Position numbers and translations under genes: made by a program. This document shows positions 42,484-52,066 of a DNA stretch of 64,000 bases, one piece after another. The stretch lies in the NCBI RefSeq assembly GCF_002294995.1, contig NZ_NSGF01000001.1, positions 558,001 to 622,000 on the forward strand, written 5' to 3'. A model generated the notes under the pieces. It saw only the letters and a program-made list of their open reading frames with translations, was not told the DNA's origin and searched no databases. This stretch comes from Mesorhizobium sp. WSM3860 (GTDB taxonomy: Bacteria; Pseudomonadota; Alphaproteobacteria; Rhizobiales; Rhizobiaceae). The stretch's first letter is position 1, and each line of letters begins with the position of its first letter.

Positions 42484-43598
42484 GCGGGCAGACGCGCAGC
42501 GGCTTTCCCATACCCGTCTCGGTTCTCACCGGCTTTCTCGGGGCCGGCAAGACGACGCTGCTCAACCGGCTGCTCAAGGACCCGGCGCTTGCCGACACGG
42601 CCGTCATCATCAACGAGTTCGGCGAGGTGGCGATCGACCATCTGCTCGTTGAGCAAGCCTCAGACGGCATCATCCAGCTTTCCGACGGCTGCCTTTGCTG
42701 CACGGTGCGCGGCGAACTCGTCGATACGCTGGCCGACCTCGTCGACCGGCTGCAGACCGGGCGCATCGCCAGGCTGGCGCGCGTTGTGGTCGAAACCACC
42801 GGTCTTGCCGATCCTGCACCGGTGCTGCAGTCGATCATGGCGCATCCGGCGTTGGTGCAGGCTTTCCGGCTCGACGGCGTCATCACGCTGGTCGACGGCG
42901 TCAACGGCGAGGCCACGCTCGATGGCCATGTCGAAGCGGTGAAGCAGGCGGCCGTCGCCGACCGCATCGTGCTGACCAAGACCGATCTCGCCGAGGCCAG
43001 CGACGTCGAGGCTCTGCGGGCGCGACTTCATCAGATAAATCCGAGCGCCGTCCTGCTCGACGTCAATGATCCCGCTACCGGGGCAGCGTCCCTGTTCGAT
43101 TGCGGCCTCTACAATCCCGAAACCAAGAGCGCGGACGTGCGGCGCTGGCTCGGAGAGGAGGCGGCGCATGATCATCATCACCACGATGAGGGTCATGATC
43201 ACGGCCACCATCATTACGACCACCGCCACGACGGCCGCGTGCGCTCCCACTCGCTGGTCCATGACGGGCCGGTGCCGTTCTCGGCGATCGAGATGTTCCT
43301 CGATTTGCTGCGCTCGACGCATGGCGAGAAGCTGCTGCGCATGAAGGGCGTCATCGAACTTCAGGAGGATCCGTCACGGCCGCTGGTGATCCACGGCGTG
43401 CAGAAGATCCTGCATCCGCCGGCCAGGCTGCCGTCGTGGCCGGACGGACGGCGCGGCACCCGGCTGGTGCTGATCACGCTCGACATGCCGGAAGATTATG
43501 TCCAGAGGCTGTTTTCCGCCTTCACCAACAAGCCGTCGATCGACACGCCCGACCGGGCGGCGCTCGAGGCCAATCCGCTGGCGATCGCCGGGCTGTAG
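42480..43598 (+). CDS. CobW/COG0523-family GTPase, putative metal chaperone
   Basis: The 372-residue protein has Walker A (TGFLGAGKTTLLNRLLKDP), the metal-binding CxCC motif (SDGCLCCTVRGEL), Walker B-like VVVETTGLADPAP, and the guanine motif LTKTDLAEA. A His-rich linker (DHHHHDEGHDHGHHHYDHRH) precedes the CobW C-terminal domain. COG0523 proteins insert or allocate zinc or cobalt. Despite cobST elsewhere in the window, this copy is coupled to a carboxypeptidase gene, so a role in zinc allocation is more likely than in cobalamin synthesis. Confidence 0.9.
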   Translation: MSGQTRSGFPIPVSVLTGFLGAGKTTLLNRLLKDPALADTAVIINEFGEVAIDHLLVEQASDGIIQLSDGCLCCTVRGELVDTLADLVDRLQTGRIARLARVVVETTGLADPAPVLQSIMAHPALVQAFRLDGVITLVDGVNGEATLDGHVEAVKQAAVADRIVLTKTDLAEASDVEALRARLHQINPSAVLLDVNDPATGAASLFDCGLYNPETKSADVRRWLGEEAAHDHHHHDEGHDHGHHHYDHRHDGRVRSHSLVHDGPVPFSAIEMFLDLLRSTHGEKLLRMKGVIELQEDPSRPLVIHGVQKILHPPARLPSWPDGRRGTRLVLITLDMPEDYVQRLFSAFTNKPSIDTPDRAALEANPLAIAGL

Positions 43599-43616
43599 CT
43601 CAGAGGTGCGGTTGGC

Positions 43617-43856
43617 CTAAGCCGCGCCGCCGCGCTCGACCAGGAAGCGATGGCCGCCGTCGACCGCCGCCGTCTCGATCAGCTGGTGGCCGGCATCGGC
43701 GCAGAAGGCCGGAATGTCGATAACGGCCAGCGGGTCGGTGGTTTCCAGCCACAGACGGCTGCCAGGCCGCATCGCGGCCAGGCGCTTGCGCGCCTTCAGC
43801 ACCGGCAGCGGGCAATTCAGGCCCTTCAGATCGTAGGTAGCGGCGGATCCGGCCAA
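43617..43856 (-). CDS. TusA/SirA-family sulfurtransferase
   Basis: The 79-residue protein has the CPxP motif (LNCPLPVLKARKRL) with the persulphide-carrying Cys. These proteins relay sulphur to tRNA thiolation, molybdopterin or Fe-S pathways. The start is a TTG at 43856, 12 bases after the L,D-transpeptidase stop, so it is probably co-transcribed with that gene. It is convergent with the CobW-type gene, 18 bases away. Confidence 0.9.
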   Translation of the reverse strand: MAGSAATYDLKGLNCPLPVLKARKRLAAMRPGSRLWLETTDPLAVIDIPAFCADAGHQLIETAAVDGGHRFLVERGGAA

Positions 43857-43868
43857 GATCGAGAAATC

Positions 43869-45188
43869 TCAGCCGCCGAACATGCCGAGCAGTTTCTTCT
43901 TCAGCTTCGAGACCGTGCCTTCGTCGGCACTTGCCGCCTGCTGCGTTTCGGGCGCCGGTTGCGCGGGAGCCGCCTCGACGCCTGCGGTGACCACCGGCTG
44001 CTGAGCCGCCTGCTTGGCGGCTTCCTTTTCGGCCAGAGCCTGCGCCTTGGCAGCTTCCTTTTCAGCCTGCGCTTGCGCCTTGGCGGCCTTGGCTGCCTCG
44101 ATCGCCGCAAGCCGCTGCTCCTCGGCCTTGCGCTTGGCCTCCTTCTCGGCGTCGAGCGCGGCCATCTTGCGGCCGAGCGGGGAATCGATGCGGCCCATGC
44201 GCGTCGTCTCGCTTACCGAGCCGTCCGCATTCATCGATGGCGGGTCGATCGGTACGCGCTCGCCGCGGGCGCGGCGCTTCGACCAGTCGGAAACGATGCT
44301 GGCTTCCTTGATGCCGGCGATGGCCGGCTTAGGCGGTAGTATGCTTCCCTTGACCGCGGAGTTGAAGGCGGCGTCATAGCGCTTTTCGTAGTCGGCGTAG
44401 GCCGTTTTCAACGAATCAGGCTGTGTCATTGCCGGGCAGGGCCCTGTCGGGTCGAAGGTGGTGCCTTCGGGCGCTGCCTGATTGAAGACGTAGCGCTTCT
44501 CGCAGACGTCGACTTTCGGCGGCACCTTGGTGATCTCGAAATTGTCGTAGCCGACCTTCAGCATCTTCCAGAACTCGTAGTTCGGGTCGTTGCGGTAGCG
44601 CGCCATATTGGCGGCGGTCATGCGGAACGGGAAGGCCTGGATCTGGAACTCGGTCTGGCCGCCCTGGAAGGCATCGCGGCCGAAAGCATAGATCTGCTCG
44701 ATCTGGGCGTCGGTCATCGAATAGCAGCCGGACGAGGAGCAGGCGCCGTGCACCATCAGATTGGAACCGGTGCGGCCGTTGGCCCTGTCGTAGGCGTTGG
44801 GATAGCCGATGTTGAAGGACAGATGGTAGTTCGAGCGCGGATTCATCTGCGACGGACGCACCGTGTAGAAGCCTTCCGGCGCCTGGCGGTCGCCCTCGGT
44901 GTATTTGGGGCCGAGCTTGCCCGACCATTTGCAGATGTCGTAGCTGGCGACGAGATCGTAGCGGCCGTTGGTCTTGGCCTTCCAGATCTCCAGCTTGCCT
45001 TCTTCCTTGAAGATGCGCGCCATCACCGAGGAGGTGCGCACCATGCCCTTGGCCTTCATGTCGGCGAGAATCTTATCCGGCAGCGGCTTGTTGGCCTCCG
45101 GCGCAAAATCCTTCATCGACGAATCATTGCAGCCGGCGAGGCCTATCGCGGCGACAAGGACTCCGGTGCGGGCAAGCTTGGCAAACAT
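43869..45188 (-). CDS. L,D-transpeptidase-family lipoprotein with coiled-coil C-terminus
   Basis: The 439-residue product has a lipoprotein signal (TGVLVAAIGLAGCNDSS, lipobox LAGC) and a YkuD-like domain with the catalytic Cys in VHGACSSSGCYSMTD. A long Ala/Glu/Lys-rich coiled coil follows (EKEAKRKAEEQRLAAIEAAK), then a basic Gly-ending tail. The domain is the ErfK/YafK branch; some members cleave or form lipoprotein-peptidoglycan links. ATG 45188 starts the signal peptide; the frame continues to 45485 without coding features. Confidence 0.88.
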   Translation of the reverse strand: MFAKLARTGVLVAAIGLAGCNDSSMKDFAPEANKPLPDKILADMKAKGMVRTSSVMARIFKEEGKLEIWKAKTNGRYDLVASYDICKWSGKLGPKYTEGDRQAPEGFYTVRPSQMNPRSNYHLSFNIGYPNAYDRANGRTGSNLMVHGACSSSGCYSMTDAQIEQIYAFGRDAFQGGQTEFQIQAFPFRMTAANMARYRNDPNYEFWKMLKVGYDNFEITKVPPKVDVCEKRYVFNQAAPEGTTFDPTGPCPAMTQPDSLKTAYADYEKRYDAAFNSAVKGSILPPKPAIAGIKEASIVSDWSKRRARGERVPIDPPSMNADGSVSETTRMGRIDSPLGRKMAALDAEKEAKRKAEEQRLAAIEAAKAAKAQAQAEKEAAKAQALAEKEAAKQAAQQPVVTAGVEAAPAQPAPETQQAASADEGTVSKLKKKLLGMFGG

Positions 45189-45440
45189 CGCTACGGCTTT
45201 GTCTTTTCTCTCAGGCCAACGGTCTCGGCATGGCCGGCCCGCAGGCTCAACACCAATGGACCGTAAGCCCGTTAACCTTGAAAATTCCTTACCGCAAGCA
45301 ATAGCCAACCCCTCGCGGATATTTTCATTGAGCCGAATGCGGCGGCATTTTTGTGGCGAAATTGTAAACTGACGCCATAGTTTCGGCGAGCGGCCGATTA
45401 AAGCGGGTGGCGCTGAGGCAGACTCGCGTGCTTTGTTTTC

Positions 45441-45489
45441 ATGCATGTCCTTTTCGCAAAACCGCTGCACAGTTTTGCGCGACATGCAT
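45441..45489. repeat. Hairpin repeat with conserved loop core, overlapping the accA stop
   Basis: ATGCATGTC (45441-45449) pairs exactly with GACATGCAT (45481-45489), and inside it GCAAAAC pairs with GTTTTGC around CGCTGCACA. It follows accA on the minus strand and could terminate it. The remaining spacer, 45189-45440, holds no gene that I can see. Confidence 0.85.
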
Positions 45490-46439
45490 TAAAGGCTGCG
45501 GCCCATCGCCAGATATTTCTCGCGGCGCTGCTCGCGGAAGTCGGTGTTGGCGCCGGCAAAGTCCCTCATCGTCTTGGCGATCAGGTCTCCGGTGGCGGCT
45601 ATCACCGTTTCCGGCGCACGCTGGGCACCGCCCATCGGCTCGGGGACGATGGCATCGATGACCTTCATTTCGAGAAGATCCTGGGCGGTGATCTTCATAT
45701 TGGTCGCCGCGTCCTTGGAACGGGTGGTGTCGCGCCAAAGAATCGAGGCCGCGCCCTCGGGCGAGATTACCGAATAGATGGCGTGCTCCAGCATGTAGAC
45801 GCGGTTGGCGGTAGCGATCGCGATGGCGCCGCCCGAGCCGCCTTCGCCGATGACGACCGAGATCGACGGCACTTTGAGCGCCAGGCAGGCGGAGGTGGAG
45901 CGCGCGATGGCCTCGGCCTGGCCGCGCTCCTCTGCACCGACGCCGGGATAGGCGCCGGCGGTGTCGACCAGCGTCAAAAGCGGGATGCTGAAGCGGTCGG
46001 CGAGCTCCATCAGCCGAACCGCCTTGCGGTAACCCTCGGGCCTTACCGAACCGAAATTGTGCTTGATGCGGCTTGCCGTGTCGGAGCCCTTCTCCTGGCC
46101 GATCACCGCCACCGGCTCGCCGCGGAAGCGGGCGAGACCGCCGACGATCGCCTGGTCGTCGCCGAAATTGCGGTCGCCGGCCAAAGGCGTGAAATCGCTG
46201 AACAAGCCCTTGATGTAGTCGAGGCAGTGCGGCCGGTCCGGATGGCGGGCCACCTGCACCTTCTGCCAAGGGGTGAGCGCCCTGTAGAGATCGCGCAGCG
46301 CATCGCGCGAACGCTTCTCCAGCCTGCTGATCTCGTCGGCGACATCGACCGCCTCGCCGTTCTCCGCGAGCTTCTTCAGCTCAAGGATCTTGAGCTCCAG
46401 ATCCTGCACCGGCTTTTCGAAATCGAGGTAATTGTACAT
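45489..46439 (-). CDS. accA: Acetyl-CoA carboxylase carboxyltransferase subunit alpha
   Basis: The 316-residue protein transfers CO2 from biotin to acetyl-CoA with AccD, the committed step of fatty-acid synthesis. Diagnostic segments are [40 protein letters not shown], the oxyanion-forming glycines in [19 protein letters not shown], and [16 protein letters not shown] 46439 (MYNYLDFE) is the family start; an upstream frame to 46523 is ignored. The stop overlaps a hairpin repeat. It follows xerD on the same strand by about 100 bases. Confidence 0.97.
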   Translation of the reverse strand: MYNYLDFEKPVQDLELKILELKKLAENGEAVDVADEISRLEKRSRDALRDLYRALTPWQKVQVARHPDRPHCLDYIKGLFSDFTPLAGDRNFGDDQAIVGGLARFRGEPVAVIGQEKGSDTASRIKHNFGSVRPEGYRKAVRLMELADRFSIPLLTLVDTAGAYPGVGAEERGQAEAIARSTSACLALKVPSISVVIGEGGSGGAIAIATANRVYMLEHAIYSVISPEGAASILWRDTTRSKDAATNMKITAQDLLEMKVIDAIVPEPMGGAQRAPETVIAATGDLIAKTMRDFAGANTDFREQRREKYLAMGRSL

Positions 46440-46538
46440 GCTGGGGCGGACCGATCCGTCGGAAGGCAATGGCTGGCGGAACCCTGGAAATGCTGGCTCC
46501 GGGCGGTGGAACGTCGCCCTCACATAGCGGTATGAAGC

Positions 46539-47453
46539 CTAGTCGGCAAGCGGATGATGATCGTTGACCAGCCGCACCAGCCGCTCCTCCAGCACATGAG
46601 TGTAGATCTGCGTGGTGGAGATATCGGCGTGGCCAAGCAGTTGCTGCACAGCCCTGAGATCCGCACCGTTCTGCAGGAGATGGCTGGCGAAGGCGTGGCG
46701 CAGCACATGCGGCGAGATCTTGGTCGAGGCGATGCCGGCTCGCGCCGCCAAGCCTTTGAGATCGCGCGCGAAAACCTGCCGGGAGAGATGGCCGCTGTCG
46801 GATGAGGCTGGGAACAGGAACGGGCTCTCGGCATAGGCCGGCACCTCCGCCCTGGCGGCAAGCCACGCGCGCATCGCGGAGCGCGCCTTGGCCGACAGCG
46901 GCACCATGCGCTCCTTGTCGCCCTTGCCGCGCACCATGAAGAAACGGTCGTCGCGCAGCGCCACCGTCACCGACAGGCCGACAAGCTCGGAAACGCGCAG
47001 GCCCGTGGCATAGAGCACCTCGACCAGCGCGTGCAGGCGCAGCGCCGCCAGCCTGTCGCCGTCGGGCGCGGCCCCGCCCGCCTCCTCGGCCGCGCGGTCG
47101 AGCAGGCGGCCGGTCTCGGCTTCGGTCATGGTCTTCGGCAGCGGCCGGCCCTTCTTCGGGCTGTCCAGCGTGCCGGTCGGGTCGTCGCCGCGCAGGCCTT
47201 CGGCATAGAGGAATTTGAAGAATTGGCGGATCGCCGACAATTTGCGCGCCTGCGAGGTCGACGCAAAGCCACGCGCCGCGATGTCGTCGAGATAGGCGCG
47301 GATGTCGGCGGCTGCCGCTCCCGCCAGCCCGCCGCCGATAGCTTCGGAGGCGTCTTCGAGATCGCGGCGGTAGGAGGAAAGCGTGTTCTCGGCCGCACCG
47401 CGCTCGGCGCTCATCATCTCCAGAAAGGCTTCGATGCGGGCCGCGCTGTTCAT
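46539..47453 (-). CDS. xerD: Site-specific tyrosine recombinase XerD
   Basis: The 304-residue recombinase resolves chromosome dimers at dif together with XerC. An N-terminal SAM-like core-binding domain ([20 protein letters not shown]) is followed by the catalytic domain, with Arg in [13 protein letters not shown], HxxR in [14 protein letters not shown], and His and nucleophile Tyr in [16 protein letters not shown]. Its chromosomal setting next to aroK and accA marks it as the housekeeping enzyme and not a mobile-element integrase. Confidence 0.95.
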   Translation of the reverse strand: MNSAARIEAFLEMMSAERGAAENTLSSYRRDLEDASEAIGGGLAGAAAADIRAYLDDIAARGFASTSQARKLSAIRQFFKFLYAEGLRGDDPTGTLDSPKKGRPLPKTMTEAETGRLLDRAAEEAGGAAPDGDRLAALRLHALVEVLYATGLRVSELVGLSVTVALRDDRFFMVRGKGDKERMVPLSAKARSAMRAWLAARAEVPAYAESPFLFPASSDSGHLSRQVFARDLKGLAARAGIASTKISPHVLRHAFASHLLQNGADLRAVQQLLGHADISTTQIYTHVLEERLVRLVNDHHPLAD

Positions 47454-47462
47454 TTGGCCGGC

Positions 47463-47615
47463 TCAGTTCTTCTTCGGATTGAGCTTTTCCGCGGGGATGC
47501 GCACGCTCATTTCGGCCTTTTTCGGCTCTACGAACATCGCCAGCGCGAACATCGCGCCATAAGCGACGCCTGCAAGAACCGCCAGCGTCACGACAAAGCG
47601 AAACAATGTCGGCAT
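47463..47615 (-). CDS. Small (50-residue) single-pass membrane protein
   Basis: The ORF reads M-P-T, then a membrane helix (LFRFVVTLAVLAGVAYGAMF), then a polar tail (FVEPKKAEMSVRIPAEKL-NPKKN). It sits 9 bases before xerD on the same strand, with strong GC3 bias. A small protein of this shape between aroK and xerD is, to my recollection, conserved in Rhizobiales, sometimes mislabelled as a histidine kinase. Its function is unknown. Confidence 0.75.
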   Translation of the reverse strand: MPTLFRFVVTLAVLAGVAYGAMFALAMFVEPKKAEMSVRIPAEKLNPKKN

Positions 47616-47819
47616 TCAGTCTTCGCCCGTCTTCTTGTTCTGCGATTCCAAACCCTGTGCCCTTATGGGACGCCATTCCGGCCAATTCAAGGACGAAGGT
47701 CTGGGCGGAGGATTTGTCGAGGAAGCTTCTCGACGGAAGGGGGCGATCAGGCCTGCCTGCGGCGGCCTGCTTGACGCAAACAGGCTTTTGATGTCGATAC
47801 GGCGCAAAGAGGGTTCCGC

Positions 47820-48434
47820 ATGAACGCGCTGCCAGCAAATCCGCCGGACGAAGGCCGTGTCGCGCTGCTCGAGCGGCTCGGCAGCCGCTCGATCGTTTTC
47901 GTCGGCCTGATGGGCGCCGGCAAGACGGCAATCGGCCGCAAGGTGGCGACCGTGCTTTCGCTGCCCTTCATCGACAGCGACCAGGAGATCGAGAGCGTAT
48001 CGCGCATGACCGTGCCGGAGCTGTTCGAGCGTTATGGCGAGCCTGAGTTCCGGGCCCTGGAGCAGCGGGTGATCTTGCGTCTGCTCGAAAACGGCCCGCA
48101 GGTGCTTTCCACCGGCGGCGGCGCCTTCATGAACGCGCAGACGCGCGAGGCGATCGAGGCGCATGGCGTCTCGGTTTGGCTGAAGGCCGATCTCGATCTC
48201 CTGATGGAGCGGGTTTCGAAAAAGCAGAACCGGCCGCTGTTGAAGAATCCGGATCCGCGCGGCGTGCTGGAGAAGCTGATGGGCGAGCGCTACCCGGTCT
48301 ATGCCACCGCCGACCTCACGGTTTCGACCCGCGACGACCGCAAAGAAGTCATCGCGAGCGAGGTGGTATGCGCGCTTTGCTCTTACCTCGGGATCGCGCC
48401 AATCGCCACCAGCGACGACGAGGTAGAGCCGTGA
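47820..48434 (+). CDS. aroK: Shikimate kinase
   Basis: The 204-residue enzyme phosphorylates shikimate in aromatic amino acid synthesis. It has Walker A ([18 protein letters not shown]), the shikimate-binding Asp/Arg region ([21 protein letters not shown]) and the GGG loop STGGGAFMN. The lid region includes [15 protein letters not shown]. The stop overlaps the aroB start by 4 bases. The gap back to 47615 is a divergent promoter region. Confidence 0.96.
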   Translation: MNALPANPPDEGRVALLERLGSRSIVFVGLMGAGKTAIGRKVATVLSLPFIDSDQEIESVSRMTVPELFERYGEPEFRALEQRVILRLLENGPQVLSTGGGAFMNAQTREAIEAHGVSVWLKADLDLLMERVSKKQNRPLLKNPDPRGVLEKLMGERYPVYATADLTVSTRDDRKEVIASEVVCALCSYLGIAPIATSDDEVEP

Positions 48435-49552
48435 GCCATACCGAACCGGTGAAGGTCGAGGTCGGGCTCGGCGACCGTGCCTATGACATACTGATCGGGC
48501 CCGGCCTGCTTTCCGGCTCAGGAACCGAAATCGCAGGCCGCCTTCCCGGCACGCGCGCGGCCATCGTCACCGACGAGAATGTCGCCGCAGCGCATCTCGA
48601 AACGCTGCAGGCCGGCCTGGAAAAAGGCGGCATTGAGGCCGCCGTCATCACCCTGCCGGCCGGCGAAAAGACCAAGAGCTTCACCCACCTCGAAGAGGTC
48701 GTCGACGGCGTGCTCGCCGCCAAGCTCGAACGGCGCGATGTCGTCGTGGCACTTGGCGGCGGCGTCATCGGCGACCTTGCCGGCTTCGCCGCCGGCATCG
48801 TGCGGCGCGGGATGAATTTCGTGCAGGTGCCGACGTCGCTGCTGGCGCAGGTCGATTCTTCCGTCGGCGGCAAGACCGGCATCAACAGCGCGCGCGGCAA
48901 GAACCTGGTCGGGGTCTTCAACCAGCCAAAACTGGTCCTTGCCGACACCGGCGTGCTCGACACTTTGCCGATGCGCGAATTCCGCGCCGGCTATGCCGAG
49001 CTCGCCAAATACGGGCTGATCGACCGTCCCGGCTTCTTCGCCTGGCTGGAGGAGAACTGGCAAAAGGTGTTCGCCGGCGGCCCGGAGCGGACCGAAGCCA
49101 TCGCGGAGGCCTGCCGCGCCAAGGCGGATGTGGTCGCCCGCGACGAGTTCGAGACCGGCGACCGCGCGCTGCTCAATCTCGGCCACACATTCGGCCATGC
49201 GCTCGAAGCCGCGACGAATTATGACGGCGCCCGTCTCGTCCATGGCGAGGGCGTCGCCATCGGCATGGCGCTGGCTCACCGCTTCTCGGCGCGCCTCAAT
49301 CTGGCGAGCCCGGACGACGCGGAGCGCGTCGAGGCGCATCTTCGTGCCGTCGGCCTGCCCTGGCGGATGGCCGACATATCGGGCCAACTGCCGGATGCCG
49401 AGGCGCTGCTCGGCTTTATCACACAGGACAAGAAGGTATCGCGCGGCGCGCTTACCTTCATTCTGACTCGCGGCGTCGGCCAAGCCTTCATCGCCAAGGA
49501 CGTGCCGCCCTCCGAAGTGCTGTCCTTCCTGAAGGCGAGCCATCCCGGATGA
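48431..49552 (+). CDS. aroB: 3-dehydroquinate synthase
   Basis: The 373-residue NAD- and zinc-dependent enzyme converts DAHP to 3-dehydroquinate. Conserved segments include [45 protein letters not shown], the zinc His in [14 protein letters not shown] and HGEGVAIGM. The GTG start overlaps the aroK stop (GTGA), and the stop overlaps the next gene (ATGA), giving a tightly coupled operon. Confidence 0.97.
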   Translation: MSHTEPVKVEVGLGDRAYDILIGPGLLSGSGTEIAGRLPGTRAAIVTDENVAAAHLETLQAGLEKGGIEAAVITLPAGEKTKSFTHLEEVVDGVLAAKLERRDVVVALGGGVIGDLAGFAAGIVRRGMNFVQVPTSLLAQVDSSVGGKTGINSARGKNLVGVFNQPKLVLADTGVLDTLPMREFRAGYAELAKYGLIDRPGFFAWLEENWQKVFAGGPERTEAIAEACRAKADVVARDEFETGDRALLNLGHTFGHALEAATNYDGARLVHGEGVAIGMALAHRFSARLNLASPDDAERVEAHLRAVGLPWRMADISGQLPDAEALLGFITQDKKVSRGALTFILTRGVGQAFIAKDVPPSEVLSFLKASHPG

Positions 49553-50439
49553 TTGACGCCGGCTGGATCGCCGCAGCCGTCCTTGCCGCCGTCATCGTGC
49601 TGGCGTTTCTCTTGCGCACGCGGCTCTTCGCGGCGCTCGGCTACAGTCTGCGGCCGATCGAGACGACGGCGCCCGAGCACGATGAGCCGGACGAGAACGG
49701 TGACGACACCCGCCGCAACGGGCAGGCGCGCGAGGATCGCAACCGCCTGGGCGCGCTTTTCGAACTCGAGGAGCTCGAGGTGTCGGACGTGATGGTCCAC
49801 CGCACCAACATGCGCTCGGTCAACGCCGACGATCCGCCGGAAATGGTGGTGCGCGAGATTCTGCAGAGCCCGCATACCCGCATGCCGCTCTGGAAAGGCT
49901 CGCTCGACAACATCGTCGGCGTGCTGCATGCCAAGGATCTGCTGAGGGCGCTCAACGAGGTCGGCAACGACTTTTCCAAGATCGACGTCACAAAAATCGC
50001 GTCGAAGCCATGGTTCGTGCCCGATACCACCACCTTGCAGGATCAGCTCAACGCCTTCCTGCGCCGCAAGGCGCATTTCGCCATCGTCGTCGACGAGTAT
50101 GGCGAGATGGAAGGGCTGGTGACGCTGGAAGACATCATCGAGGAGATCGTCGGCGAGATCGCGGACGAGCACGATGTCGACATGCAAGGCGTCAAGCAGG
50201 AGGCCGACGGCTCGGTCGTCGTCGACGGCACGGTGGCAATTCGCGACCTCAATCGGGCACTCGACTGGGATCTGCCGGACGAGGAGGCGACGACGATCGC
50301 CGGCCTGGTCATCCACGAGACGCAGACGATACCAGACGAGAAGCAGGCCTTCACCTTCCACGGCAAGCGTTTCGTGGTGATGAAGCGCGACAAGAACCGC
50401 ATCGCAAGATTGAGGATCCGGCCCGCCGGCGAAGGTTAA
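49549..50439 (+). CDS. CBS-pair/CorC-HlyC domain protein lacking the DUF21 membrane domain
   Basis: The 296-residue protein has one N-terminal membrane helix ([19 protein letters not shown]), a charged linker ([18 protein letters not shown]), a CBS pair (about residues 70-200; [20 protein letters not shown] and [20 protein letters not shown]) and a CorC_HlyC domain ([20 protein letters not shown]). Family members in this genomic position usually carry a four-helix DUF21/CNNM domain of about 190 residues, missing here although the first helix remains. It may regulate Mg/Co transport or be a cytoplasmic-facing remnant. It is coupled to aroB by a 4-base overlap. Confidence 0.85.
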   Translation: MIDAGWIAAAVLAAVIVLAFLLRTRLFAALGYSLRPIETTAPEHDEPDENGDDTRRNGQAREDRNRLGALFELEELEVSDVMVHRTNMRSVNADDPPEMVVREILQSPHTRMPLWKGSLDNIVGVLHAKDLLRALNEVGNDFSKIDVTKIASKPWFVPDTTTLQDQLNAFLRRKAHFAIVVDEYGEMEGLVTLEDIIEEIVGEIADEHDVDMQGVKQEADGSVVVDGTVAIRDLNRALDWDLPDEEATTIAGLVIHETQTIPDEKQAFTFHGKRFVVMKRDKNRIARLRIRPAGEG

Positions 50440-50447
50440 GGTGTGCC

Positions 50448-50498
50448 GATATTCAGGTGAGACCGGCCTGCAAAGGGCGGCTCCCTGCCGGTGCTCAA
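50448..50498. repeat. Truncated copy of the 975-1111 palindrome (left half)
   Basis: GATATTCAGGTGA followed by CCGGCCTGCAAA, then a degenerate GGCGGCTCCCTG and CCGGTGCTCA, parallels bases 982-1034 in order. The right half is absent, and the element ends at the stop of the convergent spoVR gene. Confidence 0.7.
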
Positions 50499-52054
50499 AG
50501 TTCCTTCGTCGAGCGCTCGCTGAGCACGGCGCCGGTTTCGGCATCCATTGCCGCCAGGCTGACGTCATAACCCCATAGGCTCCGGATGTGGCGCAAGGTC
50601 GCGTCGCGGCTCTCGTCCTCTAGCTGGATGCCGTCCTTGACCTTGTGCTGCAAACGCAGATGCCGGTCTCCCAGAAGATCCACGTCGACCACCTGGATGT
50701 CGGGCCGGCTCGCCCCCACATCGTAGCTTCGGGCCAGCGCGGACCGTACCTTGCTGTAGCCGCGCTCATTATGGATCGAGGCGACCTCGTAATGCGGCTC
50801 GTCGGCGCCGTCGGCCAGCACGAAGAGCCGCCATTTCCGGATCAAAGCGGGGCTAAGATACTGGCGGATGAAGGATTCGTCACGGTGGTTGGCCCAGGCA
50901 TCGAGCAAGGTGTCGCGCCAGTCGCCACGGCCGGCGATGTCCGGAAACCAGTCGCGGTCCTCCGCGGTCGGCTCGGTCGAGATGCGCTGGATGTCCTGCA
51001 TCATGCCGAGGCCCAGCGCATAGGGATTGATGCCCGAATAACGCGGATCGTCATAGGCGGGCTGGAAAACCACGTTCGAATGGTTACGCAAGATCTCGAG
51101 CATGGCGCCTTCGCTGATGCGGCCGCGATCGAAAAGCATGTTCATCAGGGTGTAGTGGACGAAGGTGGCGCAGCCTTCGTTCATCACCTGGGTTTGCCGC
51201 TGCGGGTAAAAATATTGCGCAATCACACGCACGATCCTGATGATCTCGCGCTGCCAGGGCTCAAGCACCAGGCTGTTCTTCTCGAGAAAGTAGAGCAGGT
51301 TCTCCTCGGGCAGCTTGAGCGATTTCTTCCGCTCGGCCAAGCTTTCGTCCCCTGCCTCGGGCTTGTTCTTGTCCTGCGCGGGCGGCAGCGTGCGCCACAA
51401 ATCATTGTAGGAACGCTCCTCATATTCGAGGCGCTCGCGAAGGCCCTCGCGCTGCTGCTCCGATGACAGCTTCGGCGGCCGATGGTAACGGAACACGCCT
51501 TGCTCCATCAGCGCGTGGGCGGCATCGAGCACCGCCTCCACGGCCTGCAGTCCGTGCCGTTCCTCGCAGCGGGCGATGTAGCCCTTGGCGAAGTCCAGAT
51601 AGCTCAGGATGCCTCCGGCGTCCGTCCACTGCCGGAAGAGATGATTGTTTTTGAAGAAATGGTTGTGGCCAAGCGCGGCATGGGCGGTCACCAGGGCCTG
51701 CAAGGCCATGGTGTTTTCCTCCATGAGGTAGACGATGCAAGGATTGGAGTTGATGACCAGTTCATAGGCCAGACCGCGCGCGCCCTTGCGGTAGAGAAGC
51801 TCGTTATAAAGGAAATGCTTGCCGAACGACCAATGCCGATACATCAGCGGCATGCCGACCGAGGAATAAGCGTCGAGCATCTGCTCGGAGGAAATGACCT
51901 CCATCTGCACCGGATAGATGTCGAGGTGAAGCTCTTCAACCCCGATCGCCTCGATCTCATCGTAGACGCGCGACAGTTTCGCGAAATCCCAGTCCGATCC
52001 GGAAAATAACAGTTCGGATTTGCGCGCCTGACTGACCATCGGCCTATGTCCCAT
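50495..52054 (-). CDS. SpoVR family protein (YcgB-like)
   Basis: The 519-residue cytoplasmic protein has SpoVR landmarks: SDWDFAKLSRVYDEIEAIG, VIAQYFYPQRQTQVMNEGCA followed by FVHYTLMN (His/Glu-rich core), and INPYALGLGMMQDIQRI. It is named after a Bacillus spore-cortex gene, but in proteobacteria it accompanies prkA and yeaH and its chemistry is unknown. ATG 52054 and ATG 52039 are both plausible starts. It is the third gene of the prkA-yeaH-spoVR operon, 12 bases after yeaH. Confidence 0.93.
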   Translation of the reverse strand: MGHRPMVSQARKSELLFSGSDWDFAKLSRVYDEIEAIGVEELHLDIYPVQMEVISSEQMLDAYSSVGMPLMYRHWSFGKHFLYNELLYRKGARGLAYELVINSNPCIVYLMEENTMALQALVTAHAALGHNHFFKNNHLFRQWTDAGGILSYLDFAKGYIARCEERHGLQAVEAVLDAAHALMEQGVFRYHRPPKLSSEQQREGLRERLEYEERSYNDLWRTLPPAQDKNKPEAGDESLAERKKSLKLPEENLLYFLEKNSLVLEPWQREIIRIVRVIAQYFYPQRQTQVMNEGCATFVHYTLMNMLFDRGRISEGAMLEILRNHSNVVFQPAYDDPRYSGINPYALGLGMMQDIQRISTEPTAEDRDWFPDIAGRGDWRDTLLDAWANHRDESFIRQYLSPALIRKWRLFVLADGADEPHYEVASIHNERGYSKVRSALARSYDVGASRPDIQVVDVDLLGDRHLRLQHKVKDGIQLEDESRDATLRHIRSLWGYDVSLAAMDAETGAVLSERSTKEL

Positions 52055-52066
52055 CCGCCCGCGTTC

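Noticed and set aside
42480-43598. CobW-type GTPase as part of the cobalamin operon
   Set aside because: It is 16 kb from cobST and coupled to a carboxypeptidase gene. The His-rich linker fits a general zinc or cobalt chaperone.
46539-47453. Tyrosine recombinase as evidence of an integrated element
   Set aside because: Sequence and position (next to aroK, accA) fit chromosomal XerD. No att repeats or phage genes are nearby.
47616-48164. A minus-strand 182-residue frame across aroK
   Set aside because: It is the shadow of the shikimate kinase gene, which has a correct Walker A and GGG loop on the plus strand.
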